From NCBI RefSeq assembly GCF_003014735.1, contig NZ_PYAX01000005.1, positions 62,001 through 126,000 on the forward strand: a stretch of DNA of 64,000 nt, given 5' to 3'. The notes under the pieces are model-generated. The model saw nothing but the letters and a program-made list of their open reading frames with translations, was not told where the DNA came from and did not search any database. A program made the translations under genes and the position numbers. This stretch comes from Saccharothrix carnea. GTDB taxonomy: Bacteria > Actinomycetota > Actinomycetes > Mycobacteriales > Pseudonocardiaceae. Shown here piece after piece: positions 56,124-64,000 of this stretch. The first letter of the stretch is position 1, and each line of letters starts with the position of its first letter.

Positions 56124-56687
56124 ATGGAGTCACCCGCCGACATGATGGCCGCCCTCAGCGCGTCGATGCTCGCGCGCACCGGTCGCACGCTGGACGAATG
56201 GGTCGCGCTGGTGGAGGCGAGCACGCTCGACCCGCTCGACCAGAAGGCCGTCCGGGCGTGGCTGCGGGACGTGCACGGGGTGAAGCAGAACTCGCAGTGG
56301 ACGATCGCGGACGCGGCGGCGCGGCGGGCCGGGTGGGTGGAGCCGACATTCGCCGAGTACGTCGACTCGCAGTACTCGGGGCGCAAGGAGGCGCTGCGCC
56401 CGCTGTTCGACCGCATCGCGACGCTGGCCCTCGGGCTCGGCGAGGACGTGCGGGCCGAGGGCCGTGCGACCTACGTGCCGTTCGTGCGGGGGCGGCAGTT
56501 CGCGGCCGTGCGGGCGCTGGCGTCGCGGGTCGACCTGGGCCTGCGGTTCACCGACGTGCCGGAGAGCGACCGGTTGACGCCCGGCGGCCCCGGCCAGGCG
56601 ACGCACAAGGTGTCGCTGACCGGGGCCGACGAGCTGGACGGCGAGGTGGAGGCGCTGCTGGTGGCGGCGTACGAGCAGAACGCCTAG
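56124..56687 (+). CDS. DUF4287/DUF5655 protein
   Basis: A 187-residue soluble protein with two parts. The N-terminal half shows MMAALSASMLARTGRTLDEWVALVEAS, typical of DUF4287, with the VKQNSQWTIADAAAR segment. The C-terminal half (RIATLALGLGEDVRAEGRATYVPFVRGRQFAAVRALASRVDLGLRF) fits DUF5655. The combination is common in actinobacteria; the biochemical role is unknown. It overlaps the convergent DUF4097 lipoprotein gene by 4 bp. Confidence 0.85.
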   Translation: MESPADMMAALSASMLARTGRTLDEWVALVEASTLDPLDQKAVRAWLRDVHGVKQNSQWTIADAAARRAGWVEPTFAEYVDSQYSGRKEALRPLFDRIATLALGLGEDVRAEGRATYVPFVRGRQFAAVRALASRVDLGLRFTDVPESDRLTPGGPGQATHKVSLTGADELDGEVEALLVAAYEQNA

Positions 56688-57472
56688 GCGGCGGTGCGCA
56701 CGGTCACGTCGCCGCTGCCGGCGCGCAGGACCAGCTTGGCGGCGGCGTCCGGGTCGTTCTCGACCTTGATGTCCCGCTCGCCGCTGCCCGCCTCGACGTC
56801 GATCTTGTAGGCGCCTTCCGGCACGTCGACGGTCAGGTCGCCGCTGCCCGCGTCGGCCGTCACGGACGTCACCGCGGCGAGCCGCACGGTCACGTCACCG
56901 GAGTTGCTGTCGATGGTCACCGCGCCGCGCATGTCCGACAGCCTCGTGGTGCCGGAGCCGACGTCGCCGGTGAAGTCGCCGCCCACGCCGGCCACCTCCA
57001 GGTCGCCCGAGCCGTTGTCGACCCGGACCACGCCGCTGACGTCGCGGACCGTCGCGTCGCCGGAGCCGACCTCGATCTCGACGCCGGCCACGCCTTCGAG
57101 GCGGACGTCGCCCGAGGAGTTCTCGCCGGTGATCCGGACGTCCTTGGACGGCACCGTGACCTCGTAGTTCACCGTGCAGCGGCTGCCGCAGCCGTCGAGG
57201 ACGAGAGTGGAACCCTCCAGGCGGTGAGAGACGCCGGTGGGCTTGTCGGCGTCCTTGGGGTACTCGACGCGCCGGCGGATCTCCGTCTCGGTGGCGCCTT
57301 CCTTGCCGCGCACGGTGACGTTGCCCGAGCCGTTCTGCAGCCGGACCTCCGTGACCTGGTCGGACACCGTGTGCTTGTCGTCGAAGCCGTGCTGCACGAG
57401 CCGCACGCACGACGTGAGCGCCAGCGTCGCGGCCACCGCCACCCCGACCACCAACGCGATCCGCTTAACCAC
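56684..57472 (-). CDS. DUF4097-family putative lipoprotein with beta-helix repeats
   Basis: About 262 residues. The N-terminus KRIALVVGVAVAATLALTSC ends in a lipobox, so surface anchoring is likely. The rest is repeated beta-strands containing GSGDVTV/SGDLTV-type units (SSGDVRLEG, GSGDATVRDVSG, GSGDLEVAG, SNSGDVTVRLA), the DUF4097 beta-solenoid. Proteins of this family lie in envelopes; a sensory or adhesive role is possible. GTG at 57472, after GAGGGGG, is chosen over the TTG further upstream. Confidence 0.82.
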   Translation of the reverse strand: MVKRIALVVGVAVAATLALTSCVRLVQHGFDDKHTVSDQVTEVRLQNGSGNVTVRGKEGATETEIRRRVEYPKDADKPTGVSHRLEGSTLVLDGCGSRCTVNYEVTVPSKDVRITGENSSGDVRLEGVAGVEIEVGSGDATVRDVSGVVRVDNGSGDLEVAGVGGDFTGDVGSGTTRLSDMRGAVTIDSNSGDVTVRLAAVTSVTADAGSGDLTVDVPEGAYKIDVEAGSGERDIKVENDPDAAAKLVLRAGSGDVTVRTAA

Positions 57473-57604
57473 CGCTGCCCCCTCAGGCGTCAAGGTTGTC
57501 GCCGTTCAAGTTAGGGGTACGCGGCCGACCGGCCCACCAGGAAGACCCCCGACCGGATACGGGGGCTGTCCCTACCCCTCCGATCAGCGATCGGTCAGCG
57601 AACG

Positions 57605-57693
57605 GTGTCCTGAGCGTTGAACTCGGGTGTTCCGAACGTAGGACACGCGCGATGTGGGCGTTGGACTCTCGAGGGCTGGGCGTTGGACTCTCG
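57605..57693. repeat. intergenic hairpin and direct repeats
   Basis: GTGTCCT (57605-57611) and AGGACAC (57640-57646) form an inverted repeat around GCGTTGAACTCGGGTGTTCC. Immediately to the right TGGGCGTTGGACTCTCG occurs twice (57655-57671 and 57677-57693) with a 22-bp period, and a variant GCGTTGAACTCG sits inside the hairpin. The 57494-57604 part has no recognised feature. Confidence 0.6.
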
Positions 57694-57702
57694 CGAAGCC
57701 GG

Positions 57703-58299
57703 TCAGGCGAGGGATTCGACGACGGCGCGCAGGGCCGGGGCGGAGCGGGCCGGGTCGACCAGGAAGCGCTGCGAGGCGATGACGTGCGTGTCGGTCATCC
57801 GCTCCCACACCATGCCCTGCACCGGCACCTCGGTGATCACCAGCCGGAACGGCCGCACGTACCGCCCGAGCCTGCCCTCGACGCCGCGCACCACCTCGCC
57901 GATCGGCAACGCGCCCCGGGACGTCACGTACCGCTCGTCGTACTCGGCCGCGGCCGGGGCCAGCGCCAGCACCGCCGCCCGCAGCGCGGGCCTGACCTGC
58001 AACGACGGCCCGCTCGGGTCGTCCGGCGCGCCACCGTGCAGCTCGGCGCGGGCGTGGTCGAGCACGTCGGCCCACCAGCCGAGCCACTCCTCGGCCGCCG
58101 CTGCCCGGTCGACCCCCGCCGGGACCACGACCGGCACCGACGGGTCGAGGCCGGGCAGTTCGGGCACGGTCTCGACGGAGAGCGCGAGCGTGTCCCGGAC
58201 GAACAGCGCGGTGTTGACCGTCTGATTCGTCCCGTGCGACACCTGCCACGACTCACGACCGGCGAACCTCATGACACCAGTGTCCCGCGCGAAGGTCAT
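57703..58299 (-). CDS. conserved hypothetical protein cotranscribed with the TetR gene
   Basis: A 198-residue soluble protein. Its ATG at 58299 overlaps the TetR gene stop (ATGA). The sequence starts MTFARDTGVMRFAGRESWQV, then NTALFVRDTLALSVE, and a helical acidic C-terminal half (EEWLGWWADVLDHARAEL, ALRAVVESLA). No family is recognised. It forms the third member of the SMR-TetR operon, so it may relate to the drug response. ATG at 58272 is the alternative start. Confidence 0.65.
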   Translation of the reverse strand: MTFARDTGVMRFAGRESWQVSHGTNQTVNTALFVRDTLALSVETVPELPGLDPSVPVVVPAGVDRAAAAEEWLGWWADVLDHARAELHGGAPDDPSGPSLQVRPALRAAVLALAPAAAEYDERYVTSRGALPIGEVVRGVEGRLGRYVRPFRLVITEVPVQGMVWERMTDTHVIASQRFLVDPARSAPALRAVVESLA

Positions 58300-58826
58300 C
58301 CGCCAAGCATCAGAAGGGACACGACGGGCTCCAAGTCCTCCGCCATTGGGGGGAAATCCGCGATCAACGCCTGGATCAGCAGCCCGTCGAGGCCCGCGAG
58401 GACCGCCCGCAGCGCCACCGGGTCCCACCCGGTGGCGACCTCGGCCATGAGCGAGATCCACCGCCGGGCCGCCGCGCGCAGCTCCGGGCGGCGCGCCGCC
58501 AGCAGGTACAGCTCGTACTCGGCGAGGGTGCGGCCACGGTGCTCACCGGCGGCGTCCGCGATGAACCGCGCCACGGCGGCGGGCGTCAGCGGCACCTCGC
58601 GGAAGCTCGCGGCCATCTCCTCGGCCGACCACGTGAGCGTGGCGATCAGCAGGTCGTCCAGCGTCGCGTAGTAGTAGGTGGTCGACGTCGTCGGCACGCC
58701 CGCCTCACGGGCCACGGAACGGTGGCTCACCCCGGCTACGCCGTCCCGCTCGACGACCCGCAGCGTCGCGGCCAGGATCTCCCGCCGACGCCGGTCGCCC
58801 CGGACCCGGCGCCCGTCAGGCGGCAC
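58296..58826 (-). CDS. TetR-family regulator
   Basis: A 176-residue regulator. The N-terminal DNA-binding domain is RREILAATLRVVERDGVAGVSHRSVAREAGVPTTSTTYYYATLDDLL, with a three-helix bundle and the YYYA turn; the C-terminal ligand domain is all-helical. It overlaps the SMR gene by 11 bp at the 5' end and the hypothetical gene by 4 bp at the 3' end. It probably represses this efflux operon by binding near GAACGTTTGTTC at 59168-59179. Confidence 0.9.
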   Translation of the reverse strand: MPPDGRRVRGDRRRREILAATLRVVERDGVAGVSHRSVAREAGVPTTSTTYYYATLDDLLIATLTWSAEEMAASFREVPLTPAAVARFIADAAGEHRGRTLAEYELYLLAARRPELRAAARRWISLMAEVATGWDPVALRAVLAGLDGLLIQALIADFPPMAEDLEPVVSLLMLGG

Positions 58827-59148
58827 CGCTGCTGCCCACCTCGATCGCCACCACGCCCGCGATCACGAGCAGCAGCCCGACCACCATCGTGGCGTTCAGC
58901 GGCTCCTTGAACACCACCACCCCGATGCCCGCGACCGCCGCGATCCCGAAGGCGCACCAGATCGCGTACGCCACGCCGATCGGCATGCCCAGCTGGAGCA
59001 CCTTGCTCAACGCGCCGAACGCGACCACGTACCCCACGATGACCACGACCGAGGGGATCGGCCTGCTGAAACCCTCCGACAGCTTGAGGAACACCGTGGC
59101 GGTGACCTCGCCGATGATCGCCACCGCCAGCGCCAGGTACACGAGCAC
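58816..59148 (-). CDS. SMR-family multidrug efflux protein
   Basis: A 110-residue four-helix transporter of the small multidrug resistance family (EmrE/QacE). The membrane glutamate is in IIGEVTATVFLKLSEGF, the conserved GVAYAIWCAFG lies in helix 3, and FKEPLNATMVVGLLLVIAGV in helix 4. It would exchange protons for cationic drugs as a dimer. The ATG at 59148 leads the operon with the TetR gene. A single protein, not a heterodimer pair, is encoded here. Confidence 0.92.
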   Translation of the reverse strand: MLVYLALAVAIIGEVTATVFLKLSEGFSRPIPSVVVIVGYVVAFGALSKVLQLGMPIGVAYAIWCAFGIAAVAGIGVVVFKEPLNATMVVGLLLVIAGVVAIEVGSSGAA

Positions 59149-59167
59149 GTCCCGCCCCCAGAAAGTT

Positions 59168-59179
59168 GAACGTTTGTTC
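59168..59179. promoter_or_regulatory. possible TetR operator upstream of the SMR operon
   Basis: GAACGTTTGTTC has 4-bp inverted arms (GAAC/GTTC) with AAC/GTT internal symmetry. It lies about 20 bp before the SMR start, in an A/T-rich patch, the expected position for repressor binding. Confidence 0.4.
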
Positions 59180-59287
59180 CACTACTCTACGGGCCCTATG
59201 TGATCGACCACGTCCAAGTGGTTACCGGCCAGTAATCGGGCGTAGGCTGCCCAGCCAGGAGAACGGACGAGAAAGGCCGCCACCACA

Positions 59288-61561
59288 ATGGGAGCCCTCC
59301 AGCTCACCCTCGGCGCCATCGGCGTCGCCGTCAGCGTGTTCGCCTGGGGTCTGTTCGTCGCCGGTGTCCTGCGGATGATCAAGATCATCCGCCTCGGCCA
59401 GCCGGACTCGACCCGCAACGGGCCGTTCGCGCCCCGCCTGCGCACGCTGATCGTGGAGTTCGTCGCGCACACCAGGATGGCCAAGTTCCGCAAGGTCGCG
59501 CCCTGGCACTGGATGGTGATGTGGGGCTTCCTGATCGGCTCCGCGGTGCTGTTCGAGGCCTACGGCGAGATGTTCCAGCCCGGCTTCCACTGGCCGATCA
59601 TCGGCACCTGGTCGCCGTGGCTGCTGCTGGTCGAACTGCTCGGCATCGGCACCGTCGTGGGTGGCGTCGCGCTGGCGATCATCCGCCAGCTCAACCACCC
59701 GCGCCGCGCCGACCGCGTGTCCCGGTTCGCGGGCTCGGACTTCAAGTCCGCGTACTTCGTCGAGGCGGTCGTGATCATCGAGGGTCTCGGCATCCTCGGC
59801 GTGAAGGCGTTCAAGCAGGCCTCCGGCCTGGAGGACCCGCCGCTGTGGTCGTCGTTCGTCACCGCGCCGCTGGCCCAGATCCTGCCCGCGAGCCCCGACT
59901 GGGTCTCGATCATGGCGTTCACCAAGCTGCTGTCCGGCATGATCTGGCTGATCGTGGTGTCGAAGAACCTCACCATGGGCGTCGCCTGGCACCGGTTCAG
60001 CGCGTTCTTCAACATCTACTTCAAGCGCGAGGACGACGGCGGTGTCGCGCTCGGCGCGCTCAAGCCGATGATGAGCGGCGGCAAGGTCCTCGACCTGGAG
60101 GAAGCCGACCCCGACAAGGACGTGTTCGGCGTCGGCAAGGTCGAGGACTTCTCCTGGAAGGGCTGGCTGGACTTCAGCACCTGCACCGAGTGCGGCCGCT
60201 GCCAGTCCCAGTGCCCCGCGTGGAACACCGGCAAGCCGCTCTCGCCCAAGCTCGTGATCACGCAGCTGCGCGACCACGCGTTCGCCAAGGCCCCGTACCT
60301 GCTGGCCGGCGGCAGCAAGGACATGGCGGGCGACGAGGTCGGCCTCACCGAGGACAAGTACGAGGACTACAAGAAGCGCCTGGAGTCCATCGACGTGCTG
60401 GCGCTGGCCGAGTCCGAGCGACCGCTGGTCGGCGGCGCGGACGAGCTGGGCGTCATCGACCCCGAGGTGCTGTGGTCGTGCACGACGTGCGGCGCGTGCG
60501 TCGAGCAGTGCCCGGTGGACATCGAGCACGTCGACCACATCGTCGACATGCGCCGCTACCAGGTGCTGATCGAGTCGAACTTCCCGTCCGAGCTGGGCGG
60601 CATGTTCAAGAACCTGGAGAACAAGGGCAACCCGTGGGGCCAGAACGCCAAGGACCGCCTCGCGTGGACCGAGGGCCTGGACTTCGAGGTGCCGGTGTTC
60701 GACGGCGAGCTGGGTGACGCCGAGTACCTGTTCTGGGTCGGCTGCGCGGGCGCGTTCGAGGACCGGGCGAAGAAGACCACCCGGGCGGTGGCCGAGCTGC
60801 TGCACACCGCGGACGTCAAGTACACCGTGCTCGGGCCGGAGGAGACCTGCACCGGCGACCCGGCGCGGCGCGCGGGCAACGAGTTCCTGTTCCAGATGCT
60901 GGCGCAGCAGAACGTCGAGGTGCTCAACACCGTCTTCGACGGCCGGCCCGCCGGTCAGCGCAAGATCGTGGTGACGTGCGCGCACTGCTTCAACACGCTG
61001 GCCAACGAGTACCCGCAGGTCGGCGGCCAGTTCGAGGTCGTGCACCACACGCAGCTGCTCAACCGGCTCGTGCGCGAGCGCAGGCTGGTGCCGGTGGCCG
61101 AGGTCGCCGAGGACGTCACCTACCACGACCCGTGCTACCTGGGCCGGCACAACAAGGTCTACGAGGCGCCGCGTGAGCTGGTCGGCGCGTCGGGCGCGAC
61201 GCTGCGCGAGATGCCGCGCCACGAGGAGCGCTCCATGTGCTGCGGTGCCGGTGGTGCTCGCATGTGGATGGAGGAGCGGATCGGCAAGCGCATCAACCTC
61301 GACCGCGTGGACGAGGCGCTGGGCACCGCGCCGTCGAAGATCGCGACGGGCTGCCCGTTCTGCCGCGTGATGCTGACCGACGGCGTCACGGCCCGGCAGA
61401 ACGAGGGCACGGCGGGCTCGCACGTCGAGGTCGTGGACGTGGCGCAGCTGCTGCTGACGTCCGTGCGCCGGGGCCTGGCCCTGGAACGCGGCGACATCCC
61501 GACCGACGAGACCCCGACCGGCACGCCGTTGCCGGACGAGGACAAGGCCGCGTCGAACTAG
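59288..61561 (+). CDS. membrane-bound iron-sulfur reductase (HdrD-like)
   Basis: A 757-residue protein. Residues 1-260 contain about six membrane helices (ALQLTLGAIGVAVSVFAWGL and later), suited to quinone or haem interaction. Two [4Fe-4S] clusters follow: CTECGRCQSQCP and CTTCGACVEQCPVD. The C-terminal half has two CCG domains, including CTGDPARRAG, DPCYLGRHNKVYEAP and CCGAGGARMW, like heterodisulfide reductase D and glycolate oxidase GlcF. It may shuttle electrons between thiols or an acyl substrate and the quinone pool. It appears to match the essential Rv0338c type protein. Confidence 0.92.
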   Translation: MGALQLTLGAIGVAVSVFAWGLFVAGVLRMIKIIRLGQPDSTRNGPFAPRLRTLIVEFVAHTRMAKFRKVAPWHWMVMWGFLIGSAVLFEAYGEMFQPGFHWPIIGTWSPWLLLVELLGIGTVVGGVALAIIRQLNHPRRADRVSRFAGSDFKSAYFVEAVVIIEGLGILGVKAFKQASGLEDPPLWSSFVTAPLAQILPASPDWVSIMAFTKLLSGMIWLIVVSKNLTMGVAWHRFSAFFNIYFKREDDGGVALGALKPMMSGGKVLDLEEADPDKDVFGVGKVEDFSWKGWLDFSTCTECGRCQSQCPAWNTGKPLSPKLVITQLRDHAFAKAPYLLAGGSKDMAGDEVGLTEDKYEDYKKRLESIDVLALAESERPLVGGADELGVIDPEVLWSCTTCGACVEQCPVDIEHVDHIVDMRRYQVLIESNFPSELGGMFKNLENKGNPWGQNAKDRLAWTEGLDFEVPVFDGELGDAEYLFWVGCAGAFEDRAKKTTRAVAELLHTADVKYTVLGPEETCTGDPARRAGNEFLFQMLAQQNVEVLNTVFDGRPAGQRKIVVTCAHCFNTLANEYPQVGGQFEVVHHTQLLNRLVRERRLVPVAEVAEDVTYHDPCYLGRHNKVYEAPRELVGASGATLREMPRHEERSMCCGAGGARMWMEERIGKRINLDRVDEALGTAPSKIATGCPFCRVMLTDGVTARQNEGTAGSHVEVVDVAQLLLTSVRRGLALERGDIPTDETPTGTPLPDEDKAASN

Positions 61562-61576
61562 CCGCTGCGAGGTCGC

Positions 61577-61689
61577 GTCGGTCGTTCGCGCCTCATTTCC
61601 CGGCGATCACGCTTTCGATCGTCGGGAGATCAGGCGCGAACGACCGACTTCCGGGCGACCGAGCCGCCGTCTGCGGAGCAGCGGCCATG
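61577..61689. repeat. dispersed palindromic element B, copy 3
   Basis: Outer arms GTCGGTCGTTCGCGCCT (61577-61593) and AGGCGCGAACGACCGAC (61632-61648) are perfectly complementary (17 bp). Inside, CCCGGCGATC and GATCGTCGGG pair with one mismatch (61599-61626). The core GCCGCCGTCTGCGGAGCAGC follows to 61682 and continues to 61689. It lies between two convergent genes and is a good candidate bidirectional terminator. Confidence 0.8.
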
Positions 61690-61691
61690 TT

Positions 61692-62069
61692 TCAGTCGGT
61701 CACGCGGTCGTAGACGAGGTTCAGGACCCAGCTGGTGAGGGCGACGATGATCGCGCCCCAGAACGCGGGCCAGAAGCCGGTGACGTCGAACGGCAGGCCG
61801 AGCTCGTTCGCCAGCCAGCCGGTCAGCCAGAACAGCAGCGCGTTCACCACCAGGCCGATCAGCCCCAGCGTGACCAGGTAGAACAGGCAGCCGAAGAACT
61901 TCACCAGCGGCTTGACCACCGCGTTGACCAGACCGAAGAGCAGCGCGACGCCGAGCAGCGTGCCGATCTTCGCGGGCGTCGACGCGCCCTCCCCCAGGTC
62001 GATGCCCGGGATGAGCGTGGCGACCCAGACCGCCACCGCCGTCAGCAGTACGTGCACCAAAATGCCCAT
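61692..62069 (-). CDS. phage holin family (PF04020-type) membrane protein
   Basis: A 125-residue protein with about four helices. It has ILVHVLLTAVAVWVATLIPGI, IGTLLGVALLFGLVNAVVKPL with the conserved NAVVKP, and FWGAIIVALTSWVLNLVYDR. PF04020 proteins are widespread bacterial membrane proteins, and the phage-holin name does not prove phage origin. Nothing else nearby is phage-like. ATG at 62069 gives the typical start. Confidence 0.85.
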   Translation of the reverse strand: MGILVHVLLTAVAVWVATLIPGIDLGEGASTPAKIGTLLGVALLFGLVNAVVKPLVKFFGCLFYLVTLGLIGLVVNALLFWLTGWLANELGLPFDVTGFWPAFWGAIIVALTSWVLNLVYDRVTD

Positions 62070-62103
62070 GCCGCAGGCTAGCGGTGGCGGTCGTCCGAAC
62101 GGG

Positions 62104-63396
62104 TCAGGCGCGACGACGCCCGCGTGCCACCAACAAGGCCAGCGCACCTGCGCCGAGCAGCAGGCCACCGATCGCCAGCCACGGCAGCGGCGTCGCGCCG
62201 GTGCTCGCCAACCCGTTGCCGTCGCCACCCGCCACCTGCGCCACGGACGGCGCGGTGGTGGTGGTCGGGCTGGTGGTCGTCGTCGGCGCGGTCGTGGTGG
62301 TCGACGTCGGCTGCTCGCCGGTCGTGTACACCAGCGGCACGACCGCGTGGTTGTCCGCGAAGTTCGTCTCCTCGTGCCCGAGTGCCGAGAACGGCCGGAT
62401 GAGCAGGTGGAACTCGTCGAACTCCGGGTCGTCCAGCCGGTAGGTCAGCCGCACGTCGACGGTCGCGCCGACCGCCATCGGCCCGCTCAGCCGGAACTCC
62501 TGGCCGGGCCTGGTCACGGTGACACCGTCACCGGCGCCGACGAACTCCGGCGTCGACCCGAACACCACCATGTCCGGGTTGTCCGGCGCCTCACCCCGGT
62601 TCGTCACCGGCACGACCAGCGTGACGACGTCACCCACCCGGTAGGCGTCGGCGGCGGGCTCCAGCCGGGGCGTACCCGCCACGAAGTCGGCGTCCAGGTG
62701 GGTGTACCGGACGTCGACGCGCGTCGTCTCGCCGGCGCGCACCACGATCTTCTTGTCCCGCGTCACCGGGTCGATGTCGAACTCGGAGACCTTCGGCGCG
62801 AGCTTCAGCTCCGGCGCCTTGTCCGCGACGATCGTCACCTGGTCGCCGACCGGGACGTCGGTGAACTCGTACTCGCCGTTCACCCCGCGCGTCGCCGGTT
62901 TCACGTCGACGATGCCGTGGATCAGCCGCACCGTCGGCACGCCCGGGACGTCCCCTTCGTGGGTCTGCCGGACGCCGTCGCGGTTGCGGTCCTGGAACGA
63001 GAAGCCGCGCACCGTGCCGCCGCGCACGCCGAAGTCGAACGTGCCACCGCCGCTGACCGGGTTGAACGTCGACTTGGTCGTCGCCTCGAAGATGTCGGTG
63101 TTGTGGTTGTAGATCGCGAGCGGGACGTCGGGCAGGTCCTCGACCCGGTAGCGGCCGTTCGCGTCCGTGCCGTACTCGCCGATGAGCTGCTTGGTGGTGG
63201 CGTCGAAGACCCGCACACCGCGGCCGTTGGCCAACGGCGGCTCGCCCGCGTCCACCACGCCGTCCGCGTCGCGGTCGAACCACACCAGGCCGTCCAGCAC
63301 CACGGTGTTCTCATCCGCCACCGCGAGCGGGCTCACCAGTGCCGCCACGCCCACCGCGGCGACGACGGCCGCGAACCGACCGGTCAAGGTTCTCAC
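62104..63396 (-). CDS. SdrD-B-domain surface protein with LAxTG sorting signal
   Basis: A 430-residue exported protein. The signal peptide (TGRFAAVVAAVGVAALVSPLAVAD) is followed by at least two SdrD-B-like domains with calcium loops: LDGLVWFDRDADGVVDAGE and FSFQDRNRDGVRQ, then a DUF11-type domain (VVPVTNRGEAPDNPDMVVFG). A Thr/Pro-rich stalk (TTTTAPTTTTSPTTTT) precedes LASTG, a hydrophobic helix and RGRRR, the LAxTG sorting signal used by actinobacterial sortase E. The start is GTG at 63396 after GGGGGG. No sortase is in the window. Confidence 0.88.
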   Translation of the reverse strand: MRTLTGRFAAVVAAVGVAALVSPLAVADENTVVLDGLVWFDRDADGVVDAGEPPLANGRGVRVFDATTKQLIGEYGTDANGRYRVEDLPDVPLAIYNHNTDIFEATTKSTFNPVSGGGTFDFGVRGGTVRGFSFQDRNRDGVRQTHEGDVPGVPTVRLIHGIVDVKPATRGVNGEYEFTDVPVGDQVTIVADKAPELKLAPKVSEFDIDPVTRDKKIVVRAGETTRVDVRYTHLDADFVAGTPRLEPAADAYRVGDVVTLVVPVTNRGEAPDNPDMVVFGSTPEFVGAGDGVTVTRPGQEFRLSGPMAVGATVDVRLTYRLDDPEFDEFHLLIRPFSALGHEETNFADNHAVVPLVYTTGEQPTSTTTTAPTTTTSPTTTTAPSVAQVAGGDGNGLASTGATPLPWLAIGGLLLGAGALALLVARGRRRA

Positions 63397-63512
63397 CTGG
63401 AAATCCCCCCAAAGGCCTGCTCTGTCACCTCGTCGTCGCAACGGAGATCATGATCGTTTCGTGACGGCGGTCACGCCGAGCGGATCACCGCGCTCCGGCC
63501 TAACGTCGGCGC

Positions 63513-64000
63513 ATGGCAGCTGAGCACTCGAAGGGCGGCGGCGAGAGCACGCTCACCGTCCTGCTCGCCCTCGCGGTGAACTTCGCCATCGCGGTGATGA
63601 AGGCGATCGCCGGGGTGATCACCGGGTCGGCGGCGATGATGGCGGAGGCGGGGCACTCGGTCGCCGACACGTTCACGGAGGGCCTGCTGCTGACCGCGTT
63701 GCGCCGGTCCACCCGGCCCGCGGACCGCAGGCACCCGTTCGGGTACGGCAAGGACCGGTACTTCTGGTCGCTGCTCGCTGCCGTGTCGATCTTCGTGTCC
63801 GGTGCGGTGTTCGCGTTCTACGAGGGGTTCCGGACCGTGTTCGGCGCGCCGCAGGAGCAGGGCAACCCCGTCGTCGGGTACGTGGTGCTGGCGCTGGCGT
63901 TCGCGCTGGAGTCCGTGTCGTGGACGCAGGCCGCGCGCCAGGTGCGGCGGGAGGCGCGGGCCCGGGATCGGTCGGTGCTCGCCTACCTGCGGGTGTCGGA
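63513..64000 (+). CDS. cation diffusion facilitator family transporter, 3' end outside the window
   Basis: The ATG at 63513 opens a frame that continues past the right edge. The N-terminal helices (LTVLLALAVNFAIAVMKAIAG) carry the metal-binding HSVAD motif in AEAGHSVADTF and then HPFGYGKDRYFW, both diagnostic for CDF zinc/iron/cobalt exporters. Two further helices are seen. Which metal it moves cannot be told from this part. Confidence 0.92.
   Translation, partial: MAAEHSKGGGESTLTVLLALAVNFAIAVMKAIAGVITGSAAMMAEAGHSVADTFTEGLLLTALRRSTRPADRRHPFGYGKDRYFWSLLAAVSIFVSGAVFAFYEGFRTVFGAPQEQGNPVVGYVVLALAFALESVSWTQAARQVRREARARDRSVLAYLRVS

Noticed and set aside
61692..62069. Prophage from the holin-family gene
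   Set aside because: The PF04020 family is a common chromosomal membrane family and no other phage gene is nearby.

Overview
The window is about 64 kb of GC-rich actinobacterial chromosome. Several features point to a Pseudonocardiaceae-type organism (Saccharothrix/Lentzea/Actinosynnema-like; this is inference): EspG/PPE/DUF3558 type VII secretion genes, an HspR-controlled dnaK operon with HAIR operators, an F420-type LLM oxidoreductase, a DasR-like site before nagK-nagA, a LAxTG (sortase E) surface protein, and frequent GTG starts. No rRNA, tRNA, CRISPR array, prophage or intact insertion sequence was found. From memory, the order of purA, DUF3151, fba, TrmH, pyrE, clpB, a type II flavohaemoglobin, the hspR-dnaJ-grpE-dnaK block and the Fe-S reductase resembles the Rv0338c-Rv0385 neighbourhood of Mycobacterium tuberculosis, so this looks like an old core region with lineage-specific genes inserted.

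Layout. 1-5.4 kb: an aminotransferase and a minus-strand type VII secretion operon (helical YxxxD protein, DUF3558 lipoprotein, PPE-like protein, two EspG-family proteins). 5.5-9.8 kb: purD and a TRAP-TAXI uptake system. 9.8-12.9 kb: a UBP zinc-finger gene divergent from a Na+/H+ antiporter, then a secreted glycerophosphodiesterase. 13-16.7 kb: ssuD-ssuA-ssuB-ssuC sulfonate utilisation. 16.8-25.2 kb: purA to fba, with a secreted HNH nuclease, a FUSC protein, a 28-residue membrane peptide, a membrane protein with a possibly structured leader, and a serine hydrolase. 25.2-29.3 kb: oxidoreductases, a YciI protein and an ECF sigma factor. 29.6-34.9 kb: nagK-nagA behind a dre site, then two DedA proteins flanking an FAD oxidase. 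34.9-38.5 kb: a LacI regulator, PfkB kinase, P-loop kinase and GH76 locus. 38.5-45.2 kb: TrmH, pyrE, a second type VII substrate cluster and a short-chain dehydrogenase. 45.2-56 kb: the heat-shock region (clpB, hspR, dnaJ, grpE, dnaK) with three HAIR operators. 56-64 kb: DUF4097 lipoprotein, TetR/SMR efflux operon, Fe-S reductase, holin-family membrane protein, SdrD-B surface protein and the start of a CDF metal transporter.

The most unusual non-coding content is a set of dispersed and tandem repeats. Four copies of a hairpin element share a GGGGTCCCC stem, and three of them also carry TTGTCCACAGG at a fixed distance; the fourth lies inside the 3' end of ssuD. A second palindromic family (core CCGCCGTCTGCGGAGCAGCGG) sits at three convergent gene ends. 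There are also a perfect 10 x 7 bp tandem repeat and a degenerate 23-bp tandem array. A near-perfect hairpin directly before the HNH nuclease start codon would bury its ribosome binding site. All functions are read from sequence motifs and remembered family knowledge; no database search was run.
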